Assembly (NCBI RefSeq): GCF_031127905.1
Contig: NZ_JARXIC010000004.1
Coordinates: 62,001 to 126,000 of the forward strand
Length of the DNA stretch: 64,000 nucleotides
From: Thalassobacterium sedimentorum
GTDB lineage: Bacteria > Verrucomicrobiota > Verrucomicrobiia > Opitutales > Coraliomargaritaceae
Direction: 5' to 3'
The notes under the pieces are model-generated. The model had not been told where the DNA came from, made no database searches, and saw nothing but the letters and a program-made list of their open reading frames with translations. Of this stretch, positions 35,920-44,512 are shown one piece after another (position 1 is the stretch's first letter; every line of letters begins with the position of its first letter). A program made the position numbers and the translations under genes.

Positions 35920-38900
35920 TTACACATCATCGTCATTCAACCAGCGAAATGCGATGATATTAAAACGACGTCCAAAGTTACGATTCACATCGCTGCCCAA
36001 TTCAGACTGACTTAATTCGGAAGAATCGCTCTCGTCGATATAGTCATAACTGCGCTGAACAATGGCTTCTCCACGAGCCGTCGCGACAACATTCCCCGCG
36101 AGGTCATGTACTTCCCCATAAGTTCGTATCTTAAACGTATCCGAACGAACGGCCAGACTCGGGCCCATGACTGTCAACAAATCAGCCTGATCCACATAGC
36201 CAGGCATGCCAGTTGCCCGAGCCCCCACCTCAGCCGCGCGGAATGGCATGCCAGCAGGCACATCCGAAAGAGCCACAGATCGATTCCCATCAGAAATAAG
36301 GGTTTCGTTCACCGTCGCATCCAATGCTGCCTGCAAAGCACCGCTTTTCGCCAGAGTCTCGTCGCTACTTAAGCGTCGATTAACGAAATCAGCCATAGAC
36401 AAAAACGGACCACGTCGTCGCACTTCATCGACAATTGACTCGGCTAAACCTTGCAACATAGAATCATCTACTTCCCGATAGCCCAGCCACTGCCCACTGC
36501 CTGAAACATCAGAAAGCTCACTCACGTCGATACTGCCCGAGGCGGGTATACTCAAACCAGGCATTGGAATGTCGGCTGGAATATCCCAGGCGATTGCTCC
36601 AGAAGCAGGATCAATTCGCGGAATTAGCTCGTCACTCAGACTGGCAAGGTGCCCCTTCCACGCATCTACATTCATGCTATTTACATTAAACGCACCTTTA
36701 ATGCTTAAATACTGCGCCGACAAGGTATGAGCACTGGATGTCGGATCATCTCCGGCAAACAAAGCAGATGTGGCAGCAACGACATCAACAGATGAGTTTA
36801 AGCGCATATGGCGATTCGGCAAATCGACATCATTCAGCAAAAAATCATCAAATACTTTACGCTGACTACGCATCACCGAAAACACAGATGCCGTTTGAGG
36901 TGCAATCGAGGAAAAAAACCACTCATCCCAAAGCGCTTCATTGACCCAATAAGAGTGATCGACCGCAGCCATCCCATCATTAGTCGTTCCAGTGCTAGCA
37001 TTGGGAGCAATGACTGGTGTTGAATGCGAATTCCCAATCGCAAAATTCACAACGGGCTCCAACTTCCTAACATGAAATTGAGCTGGAGGCCCTAATACAT
37101 GAATGCTGCCAATACCACTGGCACTGGCATGTTGAAAAGCTGCCAGAGAAAAAATCGGAGCACGGGGAATGGAATGAGTAATCAGTGTCGAATTCCCCGC
37201 AGAACTATCATAGCTTCCGCCGTAATAGCCACTTCCACCGAGAATATCAAAGTCCGGATAGCTGAAATTACTATCGATTCCAGTCATTCGAATCTCAATA
37301 CCCTGATTCGCAATGTCGTCCGCATCGAAGCTCTGTAAGTCATAGCCGCCGGCAGCACGACTGACTCGCGAGAGGAAACGGCTGGGGCGATTTGAATCCG
37401 CTTCTGTTCGCATTGCGACTGAAAAGAAAGCGATGTTTTGCTTGGTGCTTTCTAGATCTTCAGGCTTTCCAATATCTCGCAGGGCAATTGGCGGAAACAA
37501 GGTCGGATCATCCAATGCTGAGAGATCGGCGTTCCATCCCTTTCGATCGATAAGAAAACCACCCGCATAAGCATCTCCATTCGAACTACTCCCCACGTGT
37601 TCAAGAAATTCAACCAATCCCTGCCCAATGGCGCCTTGCTGATTACTCGCCTCCAACTCTACGGCGATCAGGTCTCCCGCTTCAACGCGTTCATTCATCA
37701 CGATCTGAAGCCCGCCACTACCTCGATTCCATCCAAAACTCGCAGGATAATTTTTATCATTGACCGGATCGGTTGCATCAGCGCCCGCGCTACCAGCTTG
37801 TGAATAAATCAAGACTTCACCGGGACGCATGACCAGCGGGTCCCCTCCTGAGACCCCAATTTCCAAATTAATATGACCACCAATTGACCCAGAAATAAAA
37901 CGGTCATCATGCAACACGCCATTCGCGTAGATATTTACATTATAAGGTGCCCCCCAGGCCTTAATGTTCATATAGCTCTCAGGTGGAACTTCCAATGTGA
38001 CATCGTAAGGATTCCACACAGTTACAATCGGGTCCTGAACCAAAATAACCTTATAGTTATCATCATCACTCGAATATTCCGCTTTCACAGAAATTAACCA
38101 CCCCGCCCGAATCATGATCGGCCGTTGATATGGACTAAAAGGACTGCTGGCCTCAGTTTCAGGATCCGCATTCCCTCGTAAAACTGGCACGCCCAGAGGT
38201 AATGAACCTCCATCAGGATGCGACATGCCACTGCCACTCCCCAATTGGCGCCACAGATTATAATAAGCCCAAAGCTCACTAAAATTAATGCCATCAATTC
38301 CGGCATGCTGATAAAGAGGTGCGATGGGGCGCTGACCTTCTGACGTCTCTAAATAGAAAGAAAAATCACGACGCAAGCCGCCGGCTCGAACATTAGTCAG
38401 CAAGCCCATTGAATGAGGGCTGACCGCATGAAACAAGTCTTCCTTATGATTTACAAAATCTGCACCAATGAGCTCTATATTCCTTTGAGTATTCACGGTA
38501 TTAATCTGCACATCGAATGGATCCACTCCCGCAAGACCTTCAATAAAATCCAAACTGGGAAAGGCACTTCCACCACTTTGTGCGATCCAATCTGCAAACT
38601 CACCCAATGCTGTAATCTTCGTCTCGATACCCAGCTTGGAATTCTCATCACTAATCCACCAGCTATACTTATTATGCGCATCTACATCGACAAGCCCCGC
38701 CTCGACCTGATTATCACTGGAAGCATTGACCAAATCTAATGTCACGTGTTCAAAGTTCACAGCACTCGGATCATCACGAACCACTTCATCTTCCGAACCT
38801 GAAACCAGCCAACGCTTCAATTGCGGCGCGGGTCGACTCGATTCCGATGCAGTCCAACTCTGATATGCCCCCACCCAAAACCTTCGCGGCGAGCTAGTAT

Positions 38901-39180
38901 TCTCAGGCAACAAAATTTCCGCCGAAGCATTAATTCGCTGATCCGGTCCAAGTGCCTGTTGTAGATCTGCCAAAGCTATCTGAGCCCCAAGCACGGCATT
39001 CTGCCTAGCTTTAAGTTGATATAGTTGCTGGCCGGAAACTTCAGATTCCACCCGAATAAAAGTGGTTAAACTCAACAACAGAAGTAGAATAAAAGACATC
39101 AACGACAATGCGATCACGAGAGCAAATCCTTGCATCCCACATTGCTTCTTTCCGGTTAAATGCATCTTATATTCACTCAT
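35920..39180 (-). CDS. Verru_Chthon cassette protein A-like, prepilin-type surface protein
   Basis: The ATG at 39180 gives 1086 residues; the frame extends to 39294 but would overlap the LacI gene. The N-terminus (MSEYKMHLTGKKQCGMQGFA) is a short basic leader followed by a long hydrophobic helix (about 17-43, GFALVIALSLMSFILLLLLS) and RVESEVSG, the layout of type IV prepilin-like proteins. Size and the rest of the sequence (AVLGAQIALADLQQALGPDQR, ELWAYYNLW, RGNAD, VDNEVRRRGPFLSMADFVNRR) match what I remember of protein A of the Verru_Chthon cassette. Cassette proteins B-D are not adjacent, which is unusual. It is probably exported and assembled by a type II/IV machinery. Confidence 0.75.
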   Translation of the reverse strand: MSEYKMHLTGKKQCGMQGFALVIALSLMSFILLLLLSLTTFIRVESEVSGQQLYQLKARQNAVLGAQIALADLQQALGPDQRINASAEILLPENTSSPRRFWVGAYQSWTASESSRPAPQLKRWLVSGSEDEVVRDDPSAVNFEHVTLDLVNASSDNQVEAGLVDVDAHNKYSWWISDENSKLGIETKITALGEFADWIAQSGGSAFPSLDFIEGLAGVDPFDVQINTVNTQRNIELIGADFVNHKEDLFHAVSPHSMGLLTNVRAGGLRRDFSFYLETSEGQRPIAPLYQHAGIDGINFSELWAYYNLWRQLGSGSGMSHPDGGSLPLGVPVLRGNADPETEASSPFSPYQRPIMIRAGWLISVKAEYSSDDDNYKVILVQDPIVTVWNPYDVTLEVPPESYMNIKAWGAPYNVNIYANGVLHDDRFISGSIGGHINLEIGVSGGDPLVMRPGEVLIYSQAGSAGADATDPVNDKNYPASFGWNRGSGGLQIVMNERVEAGDLIAVELEASNQQGAIGQGLVEFLEHVGSSSNGDAYAGGFLIDRKGWNADLSALDDPTLFPPIALRDIGKPEDLESTKQNIAFFSVAMRTEADSNRPSRFLSRVSRAAGGYDLQSFDADDIANQGIEIRMTGIDSNFSYPDFDILGGSGYYGGSYDSSAGNSTLITHSIPRAPIFSLAAFQHASASGIGSIHVLGPPAQFHVRKLEPVVNFAIGNSHSTPVIAPNASTGTTNDGMAAVDHSYWVNEALWDEWFFSSIAPQTASVFSVMRSQRKVFDDFLLNDVDLPNRHMRLNSSVDVVAATSALFAGDDPTSSAHTLSAQYLSIKGAFNVNSMNVDAWKGHLASLSDELIPRIDPASGAIAWDIPADIPMPGLSIPASGSIDVSELSDVSGSGQWLGYREVDDSMLQGLAESIVDEVRRRGPFLSMADFVNRRLSSDETLAKSGALQAALDATVNETLISDGNRSVALSDVPAGMPFRAAEVGARATGMPGYVDQADLLTVMGPSLAVRSDTFKIRTYGEVHDLAGNVVATARGEAIVQRSYDYIDESDSSELSQSELGSDVNRNFGRRFNIIAFRWLNDDDV

Positions 39181-39235
39181 CTGTATATATTTCGTATCTC
39201 CAATTACACGGAATTCCATGGACCAACCAAACGCC

Positions 39236-40285
39236 CTATCGTGAACGAGGCCTTCCACATGTCGTGCCGAGTCGTATTTGAGGCAATACTTCAACTCTCT
39301 GATCGAATTGTTGCGGATGCTCAGAGTTGATACACTTTAACAACATCTGAATCGCCTTTTCTCCAATTTCTTTCGTATTTAAATTAACCGAACAAAGCTG
39401 CCCCCCCATCGCCCAGGGGAAGACATCATACCCGATTACACTGATCTCTTCCGGAACCCGCACACCAAGCGTTTTAAACGATTTGACTAACTCACGCGCG
39501 AGCAAATCATCCGCAGCAAAGATCGCGGTCGGCCATTGTGAACGTTCCATCTGAGATAACTTCAACGCCAGATCTAAACCGCCACAATTATCATCACCAA
39601 CCTCAAATATTCGGCGATCATCTAAGTGCAGCCCCTCCGCGATAAAGGCATCACGAAACATCGCCATTCTTCGGCGATACATGCGCCCAAACATCCCCTG
39701 AACCTCAGTCGCTGCTAGCAACGCGATATCCGTATGACCATAAGATTTCAAGTGAGCCAGGCCAACTTGAATCGACTTCTGCATATCTAATCCGATCTGA
39801 TAGCAATGCAACGACTGCGTATCATCAGGCAAACCATACATAACAGTCGGCACCTCAAATTTATGCAGTAAAGCATCCATCTCCGCAATTTCAGCAGTAT
39901 TATAATCTGTCGGCCCCCAGATAATGCCGTCGATACGATTTGATACGAATGAGTGTAAACCGGCTTTTTCACGAGCTTGATCCCAAGAACAAAATCTAAC
40001 TGAAATGGTAAACCCCGCGGCCTCCCCAAGCGTAAAAACAGCTTCCAGCGACTCTTCGTAAAACCGACTCATGTCTGACAACATGACTCCAATAATTCGC
40101 GTGCGCCCATTAGACAGCGACCTAGCTAAATTATTCGGCTCATAATTCATACGCTTGGCAGCTTCCAAGATTCGATCCCGCGTTTTCTCACGAACCTTGG
40201 GGTCTCCTCGCAATGCAAGCGATACAGTTGAGGCATTCAAGCCAACCTCTTTTGCAATCTGATGAATCGTAATTTTACGGGGCAT
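39236..40285 (-). CDS. LacI family transcriptional regulator beside the symmetric promoter
   Basis: This 349-residue LacI protein has the helix-turn-helix ITIHQIAKEVGLNASTVSLA, the hinge NYEPNNLARSLSNGRT, and a sugar-binding-type effector domain with PTAIFAADDLLARE and ISVIGYDVFPWA toward the end. It is transcribed away from the esterase/MFS genes; the 89-bp divide holds a perfect 16-bp inverted repeat that overlaps promoters for both directions. It very likely binds that site, repressing itself and the esterase operon. The pilin-like gene follows 55 bp downstream. Confidence 0.93.
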   Translation of the reverse strand: MPRKITIHQIAKEVGLNASTVSLALRGDPKVREKTRDRILEAAKRMNYEPNNLARSLSNGRTRIIGVMLSDMSRFYEESLEAVFTLGEAAGFTISVRFCSWDQAREKAGLHSFVSNRIDGIIWGPTDYNTAEIAEMDALLHKFEVPTVMYGLPDDTQSLHCYQIGLDMQKSIQVGLAHLKSYGHTDIALLAATEVQGMFGRMYRRRMAMFRDAFIAEGLHLDDRRIFEVGDDNCGGLDLALKLSQMERSQWPTAIFAADDLLARELVKSFKTLGVRVPEEISVIGYDVFPWAMGGQLCSVNLNTKEIGEKAIQMLLKCINSEHPQQFDQRVEVLPQIRLGTTCGRPRSR

Positions 40286-40320
40286 TCTAAAGTCAGGTAA
40301 ACAGGGTATTCTAAATTATG

Positions 40321-40356
40321 TTGACAGAAAATACAACCGATTGTATTTTCTGTCAA
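40321..40356. promoter_or_regulatory. Symmetric divergent promoter embedded in a perfect LacI operator-like palindrome
   Basis: The left arm TTGACAGAAAATACAA (40321-40336) and its exact reverse complement (40341-40356) flank CCGA. The arm begins with a consensus -35 TTGACA, and TATTTT lies 17 bp further on (40344-40349). By symmetry the same pair occurs on the minus strand (TTGACA at 40356-40351, TATTTT at 40333-40328). Predicted starts fall near 40356 rightward (esterase start codon 40375) and 40321 leftward (LacI ATG 40285). A repressor on the palindrome would cover both promoters at once. Confidence 0.75.
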
Positions 40357-40374
40357 TACAAACTGTGAATACCT

Positions 40375-41193
40375 TTGAAAACCTCATTTCACCTAAAACT
40401 AGTCGTCGCATTCTCCTTTTTAATGCTGGCAGAAAGCTTAGCATCCACCCCCGCAATCGATGTATTTTTTCTAGCTGGTCAAAGCAATGCTTCTGGCCGC
40501 GCAACCATAGCATCGGAAGCCTTACCGGAAGTCCTCTATTACTACCACACTGATGGCCCCGCCCAAAGACACTCAAATTCCGACTCTAGGTTCACCGAAC
40601 TGAACGCACTACCCAACAATTACTTCGGACCGGAAATCGGCATCGGCAGAGAGCTGCGACGCAAAAACTACACTCCTGCGATCATCAAAATAAGTAAAGG
40701 CGGCACCAGCTTAGCCAACGATTGGAATCCACAAAAGAAAGGCGAATGCTGGCAAACATGGACACAGGAAGCGAGCAAGGCACTCCAAGCACTCAGCGCT
40801 CAGGGGTATCAAATACGACTCAGAGGCTTTTTCTGGATGCAGGGCGAAAGCGACGCCAACATCAAAGGAAGGGCCGCTAAATATAAAAATAACTTCCAGG
40901 CTTTCATAACTTCGGTCACACAATTTCTCACAACAGAAGGTTACCAAACAGACCAGATGCACTTCGTCACGGCACTGATTCGTAGCGATCGAAAAGAAGC
41001 CAAAACGATTCGGGCTGCCCAAAAGGAAACAATGGATACGATGCCTAACGGCGACTGGTTCGACACCGATGACCTGACTACCATCGATGGCACGCACTAC
41101 GATTCTGAATCACTACAAATAATCGGAGCACGCTTCGCCGATACATTTATAAAATTATCCGAGCAAGTACACATCGCGGCCCCTCACCAATAA
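40375..41193 (+). CDS. Secreted SGNH-type carbohydrate esterase (sialate O-acetylesterase-like, SASA)
   Basis: This 272-residue protein starts at a TTG; the signal peptide (LKLVVAFSFLMLAESLAS) requires it, because the next ATG falls inside that peptide. The mature part opens with block I DVFFLAGQSNASGRA (catalytic Ser), then block II-like ISKGGTSLANDW and block III FFWMQGESDA. DGTHYDSESLQIIGARFA is the catalytic Asp-x-x-His block near the end. SASA-domain enzymes remove O-acetyl groups from glycans such as xylan, rhamnogalacturonan or sialic acid. It is 10 bp ahead of the MFS symporter, in the LacI-controlled rightward operon. Confidence 0.85.
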   Translation: MKTSFHLKLVVAFSFLMLAESLASTPAIDVFFLAGQSNASGRATIASEALPEVLYYYHTDGPAQRHSNSDSRFTELNALPNNYFGPEIGIGRELRRKNYTPAIIKISKGGTSLANDWNPQKKGECWQTWTQEASKALQALSAQGYQIRLRGFFWMQGESDANIKGRAAKYKNNFQAFITSVTQFLTTEGYQTDQMHFVTALIRSDRKEAKTIRAAQKETMDTMPNGDWFDTDDLTTIDGTHYDSESLQIIGARFADTFIKLSEQVHIAAPHQ

Positions 41194-41203
41194 TACACAC
41201 ACG

Positions 41204-42586
41204 ATGAACCCTAAATCCAAAACTGAGTCCCCCAAGCCAACACATAAGGCGACCCTACTTGAAAAGTTTGCCTGGGGCGCTGGAGGAATGAGCGAAAGTC
41301 TCGTCAACTCGATTTATGCACTCGCCTTTCCAATTTACTCAATCGGACTCGGCGTCAGCCCGGCACTCATTGGTATTGCTAAAGCAGCACCTCGGCTAGT
41401 GGATGCACTGACTGACCCCATCATGGGCAACATTTCAGACAATGCCCGCACTCGCTGGGGACGCCGTCGACCATTCATTTTCATTGGAGCGATACTGATC
41501 GGCATCATCTATCCCATCATTTGGCTACCCAACCCAGGATGGTCAGAGATGATGCTTTTCACCTGGCTGACCGCATTAACAATCTTTTTCTTCCTCGGTT
41601 TTACGATATGGAATATTCCTTGGTCCGCAATGGGCATGGAACTAAGCGACGATTACAATGATCGCACCAAAGTCCAAGTCGCTCGCATGATCTTTGCCAC
41701 AATCGCTGGCTTAGGCAACGCCTGGGTCTACAAACTTTGCTTCTTATTTAATTCTGACGAAATTATCGGCGTCCGATACACAGGCTTCATCATTGGCTCA
41801 ATAATTATGGTCGGGGCGATCTTATCTGCATTTTTCATTAAGGAATGGCGCCACGTGGACAAACAAATGCCAATACGGCTACTAACGTCGCTAAAGATGA
41901 CCCTGTCAAACCGTCCATTCTTATTACTCTGTGGAACGATTGTAGCTTTTGCCATTGGACTAGTCATGGTTGATCCACTCTTACTGTATGTAAATATCTA
42001 TCACGTATTTGACGGCGATCGATCCGCGGCCTCCACCATCATGGGAATTTCCGGAACCTGCGGCGTGATCATTTCAGTCTTAATGCTACCCATCGGCGGA
42101 AAACTTTCGGAAAAGTTCGGCAAACGTAACGCGGCCTTCTGCGCCCTGACACTTATGATCATTGGGAAAGGCTCTCAGTATTTACTCGTCACTCCTGACA
42201 ACCCTTACCTACAACTCATTTGCCGAATCATTTACCAACCAGGCCTAATGTTAATGTGGGCCCTCATTCCATCAATGATTGCGGATGTTTGCGATCTAGA
42301 TGAACTCGAGAATGGCAATCGCCGTGAAGCGAGCTTTAGTTCGGTCTTTCAATGGATATGGAAACTGGGCGCAACGATTGCGATGGCGTTAAGCGGCATA
42401 CTAATCTCATTAGCTGGTGCCAGCGTTAGTTCACCTGACGACCTACTTTCCTACAACGTAGTTTTCCGCCTAAGATTAATACTAGCGATTGTACCTGTAA
42501 TCTTCGCGATCATTGCGATGGTCCTACTATGGCGCTATCCACTCACTCACAAACGAGTGAATGAAATTAAGGAACAAATAAAATAA
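41204..42586 (+). CDS. MFS sugar symporter of the GPH (glycoside-pentoside-hexuronide) type
   Basis: This 460-residue inner-membrane protein has about twelve helices and the GPH features: an N-terminal KFAWGAGGMSESLVNSIY, the loop DPIMGNISDNARTRWGRRRP (about 75-95) and FTIWNIPWSAMGMELSDDYNDR (about 140). GPH transporters carry sugars, often glycosides or uronides, with sodium or protons. Following an acetyl esterase, it likely imports the deacetylated sugar. Its substrate is unknown. A palindrome (42630-42647) follows 43 bp after the stop. Confidence 0.92.
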   Translation: MNPKSKTESPKPTHKATLLEKFAWGAGGMSESLVNSIYALAFPIYSIGLGVSPALIGIAKAAPRLVDALTDPIMGNISDNARTRWGRRRPFIFIGAILIGIIYPIIWLPNPGWSEMMLFTWLTALTIFFFLGFTIWNIPWSAMGMELSDDYNDRTKVQVARMIFATIAGLGNAWVYKLCFLFNSDEIIGVRYTGFIIGSIIMVGAILSAFFIKEWRHVDKQMPIRLLTSLKMTLSNRPFLLLCGTIVAFAIGLVMVDPLLLYVNIYHVFDGDRSAASTIMGISGTCGVIISVLMLPIGGKLSEKFGKRNAAFCALTLMIIGKGSQYLLVTPDNPYLQLICRIIYQPGLMLMWALIPSMIADVCDLDELENGNRREASFSSVFQWIWKLGATIAMALSGILISLAGASVSSPDDLLSYNVVFRLRLILAIVPVIFAIIAMVLLWRYPLTHKRVNEIKEQIK

Positions 42587-42629
42587 TAGCCCTCCAAACA
42601 CAAAAAAAAAAAAACAATCAAAAGACTAA

Positions 42630-42647
42630 AGCGCAACTTGTTGCGCT
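42630..42647. repeat. Palindrome downstream of the MFS gene
   Basis: AGCGCAAC and GTTGCGCT are perfect arms around TT. It is followed by CACCTT rather than a T-run, so a termination role is weak. Form and position match the other REP-like palindromes. Confidence 0.5.
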
Positions 42648-42672
42648 CACCTTCTCTTGAAAAAAACGAACG

Positions 42673-42710
42673 ACAATCCATTGTATAACCTAGTATTTTA
42701 AAGTCATAAT
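42673..42710 (+). promoter_or_regulatory. Promoter with operator-like site before the PEP-CTERM gene
   Basis: TTGTAT (42681-42686) and CATAAT (42705-42710) are separated by 18 bp. The -35 overlaps the small palindrome ACAATCCATTGT (42673-42684), whose TTGTAT half matches the core of the LacI palindrome at 40321-40356. Transcription would begin about 15 bp before the ATG at 42731. Confidence 0.4.
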
Positions 42711-42730
42711 AACCCCAGAATTATAAGAAC

Positions 42731-43420
42731 ATGAAAAGAAAATATACCCTGCTACTCACATCAGTCAGCCTGCTTGCCGCAACCTACACTCAAGCACAAA
42801 CCGCTTTCTTTGACTTCGGCCGCAGCGACGGTGAGAATAAATCGCTGATCCAAGCTGGAACAACAGGATTTGAAGCTCCTTATAATGCCGTAGCAGGCGT
42901 CAACGAACTCAGCGTTACTTCCAGCTCCGGCATTACCTTAACACTCTACGATGATGCTGCTTTTATTGGCCGCAATCGCTGGAACTACTCACCCACTCCA
43001 GGATCGGACCTGACTTGGGATGAAACTTTCATCGATTTCATTGGTGGCATTGATAAAATAAAAGTTTCTGGCCTGGCTGCGAATACTGAATATAGCTTCC
43101 AATTCATTGCTTTTGATGACGACAGTTCTAGCTCAAGAACGATTTCATTCGCTGAAACAACCGGAGGCGCCAACAATGCGTTAGGTAGCGTCACATATAA
43201 CGCCGGCGATCAAGTAAATAGCAATTCAGACTTCAGCGTCTTTTCGAATTTAACTTCAAACGCCTCAGGTGACATCTATGTCGATTTAACTTCATCGTCA
43301 GGCACACCCCTACTCTCGGGGCTCATCATCATACCTGAGCCTCAGACCTCGGCCCTACTGATTGGCTCACTAACAGGGTTAAGCGCCTTAGCTTTCCGTA
43401 GAAAAAGAACAACAAACTAA
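42731..43420 (+). CDS. PEP-CTERM sorted surface protein
   Basis: This 229-residue protein has a signal peptide (MKRKYTLLLTSVSLLAATYTQA), an exported beta-rich domain starting AFFDFGRSDGENK, and a C-terminal PEP-CTERM signal: IPEP at about 201-204, a hydrophobic helix, and an RRKR end. PEP-CTERM proteins are cut and anchored or released by exosortase and are common in exopolysaccharide-producing Gram-negative bacteria. The domain FFDFGxSDG resembles domains in carbohydrate-related verrucomicrobial proteins. Its place in the sugar locus suggests binding of substrate or matrix, but no function is shown. Confidence 0.88.
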   Translation: MKRKYTLLLTSVSLLAATYTQAQTAFFDFGRSDGENKSLIQAGTTGFEAPYNAVAGVNELSVTSSSGITLTLYDDAAFIGRNRWNYSPTPGSDLTWDETFIDFIGGIDKIKVSGLAANTEYSFQFIAFDDDSSSSRTISFAETTGGANNALGSVTYNAGDQVNSNSDFSVFSNLTSNASGDIYVDLTSSSGTPLLSGLIIIPEPQTSALLIGSLTGLSALAFRRKRTTN

Positions 43421-43754
43421 AGAAATTAAGTTGATCCTAAAAATCTCGAGGCATTGACCCATTCTGCTACTTAAATAAGTAGCAGCAATAAAGCCTACAA
43501 TAGAGCAAGGCTTTGATTACTGATACGCAAAGACAAGCGGATCCTTCTAACTTCCAAGCATAGACCGATTATCGAACATCAAAGATGTTCCCAGTTAAAG
43601 CCCTGCAGGATCTTAAAATCACTTAATAGCTTTAAATATCGTGTCCACTAATTGTAATCGCCCTCATCAATCATGAACACATCGAGGTGAATTAGCAAAA
43701 CTTATATAAAAAGACGGCCAAATAAGTTAATTTGATTAACAGTTTGAATATATC
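43421..43754. other. Intergenic region between PEP-CTERM and DUF2490 genes
   Basis: No gene is seen. It holds a perfect palindrome (43464-43485), and GTTAAT/ATTAAC at 43726-43740 just before the DUF2490 gene, which may be a regulatory site. The middle part, 43490-43720, shows nothing I recognise. Confidence 0.5.
43464..43485. repeat. Perfect 22-bp palindrome after the PEP-CTERM gene
   Basis: CTGCTACTTA and TAAGTAGCAG pair perfectly around AA. It is 43 bp past the stop codon. The absence of a T-run makes a terminator uncertain. Confidence 0.5.
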
Positions 43755-44462
43755 ATGCTTAGCAGCATGACACTCAAGCACGGTATACGCATTTGCATTG
43801 GAGCCCTTCTAATATACGGCACTTATTTTGTGACAGCTCAGAAGTTGCGCGCAGAGCTCGAGAATGATATCCGCTCATGGCAAACACTCAATATCAATAC
43901 ATTCGAAAATGAGCAATGGCGTGTCACCGCAGGTGCCCAAAGCCGACTCTACGACGAAGGCAAATTCCTCGGCACTTGGCTGATCTTCCCTACCGTCCAA
44001 TATAAAGCGCATCCAAACTTGGATCTTGGCGCGACCTATTTACTGGAAGACACCCGTAGCGAAGCAGGTGACGACTACACACGCCTCCACATATTTTGGC
44101 TGCATGCCAACTCACACTGGCAACTCACTGAAAAGCTAAAGTTCAGCATGCGTCACCTCGCAGGTTTACGAGAAATTGAAAGTAAAGACGACTATTGGAT
44201 CTCACGTCATCGCTTCAATATCGACTACAAACTAAAAGACTTCGGCCACCTGGTGGGCCTCGGCGCCAGCACAGAAGTATTTGTACGCTATGATACTGAT
44301 GAAGTATTTGAAAACCGGTTCATACCGATCAAAGCAAGTTTCAAGCTAACTGACCGTAGTCAGCTATCCTTGTTTATCATGATGCAATCCAAACGCGGTG
44401 TCGGCTGTTCGAACTGGGAAAATGCTTACATACTGGGACAGTCCTTTAATTATAAATTCTAA
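43755..44462 (+). CDS. DUF2490 outer-membrane beta-barrel protein
   Basis: This 235-residue protein has an N-terminal signal peptide (about 10-32) and alternating aromatic beta strands such as SWQTLNINTFENEQWRV, GTWLIFPTVQYK and YWISRHRFNIDYKL. It ends in NYKF as barrels do. The DUF2490 family is a predicted outer-membrane barrel of unknown role, frequent next to sugar-use genes. It may be an outer-membrane pore for the sugar, which is an inference. Its stop is 44 bp before the IclR start, with a palindromic operator in between. Confidence 0.75.
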   Translation: MLSSMTLKHGIRICIGALLIYGTYFVTAQKLRAELENDIRSWQTLNINTFENEQWRVTAGAQSRLYDEGKFLGTWLIFPTVQYKAHPNLDLGATYLLEDTRSEAGDDYTRLHIFWLHANSHWQLTEKLKFSMRHLAGLREIESKDDYWISRHRFNIDYKLKDFGHLVGLGASTEVFVRYDTDEVFENRFIPIKASFKLTDRSQLSLFIMMQSKRGVGCSNWENAYILGQSFNYKF

Positions 44463-44480
44463 ATTATCCTTGCATTTAAT

Positions 44481-44512
44481 TTTCATATTTGAAATTCATT
44501 TCAAATATGAAA
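44481..44512. promoter_or_regulatory. IclR-type operator covering the iclR start codon
   Basis: TTTCATATTTGAAAT (44481-44495) and its exact reverse complement (44498-44512) flank TC. The core TTGAAATTCATTTCAA closely resembles the IclR-family consensus TGGAAATNATTTCCA. The ATG of the iclR gene (44507) lies inside the right arm, so binding would block its own expression and that of the sulfatase behind it. Confidence 0.65.

Noticed and set aside
39181-39294. N-terminal extension of the Verru_Chthon-like protein
   Set aside because: It overlaps the 3' end of the LacI gene and would bury the prepilin leader, which must be N-terminal.
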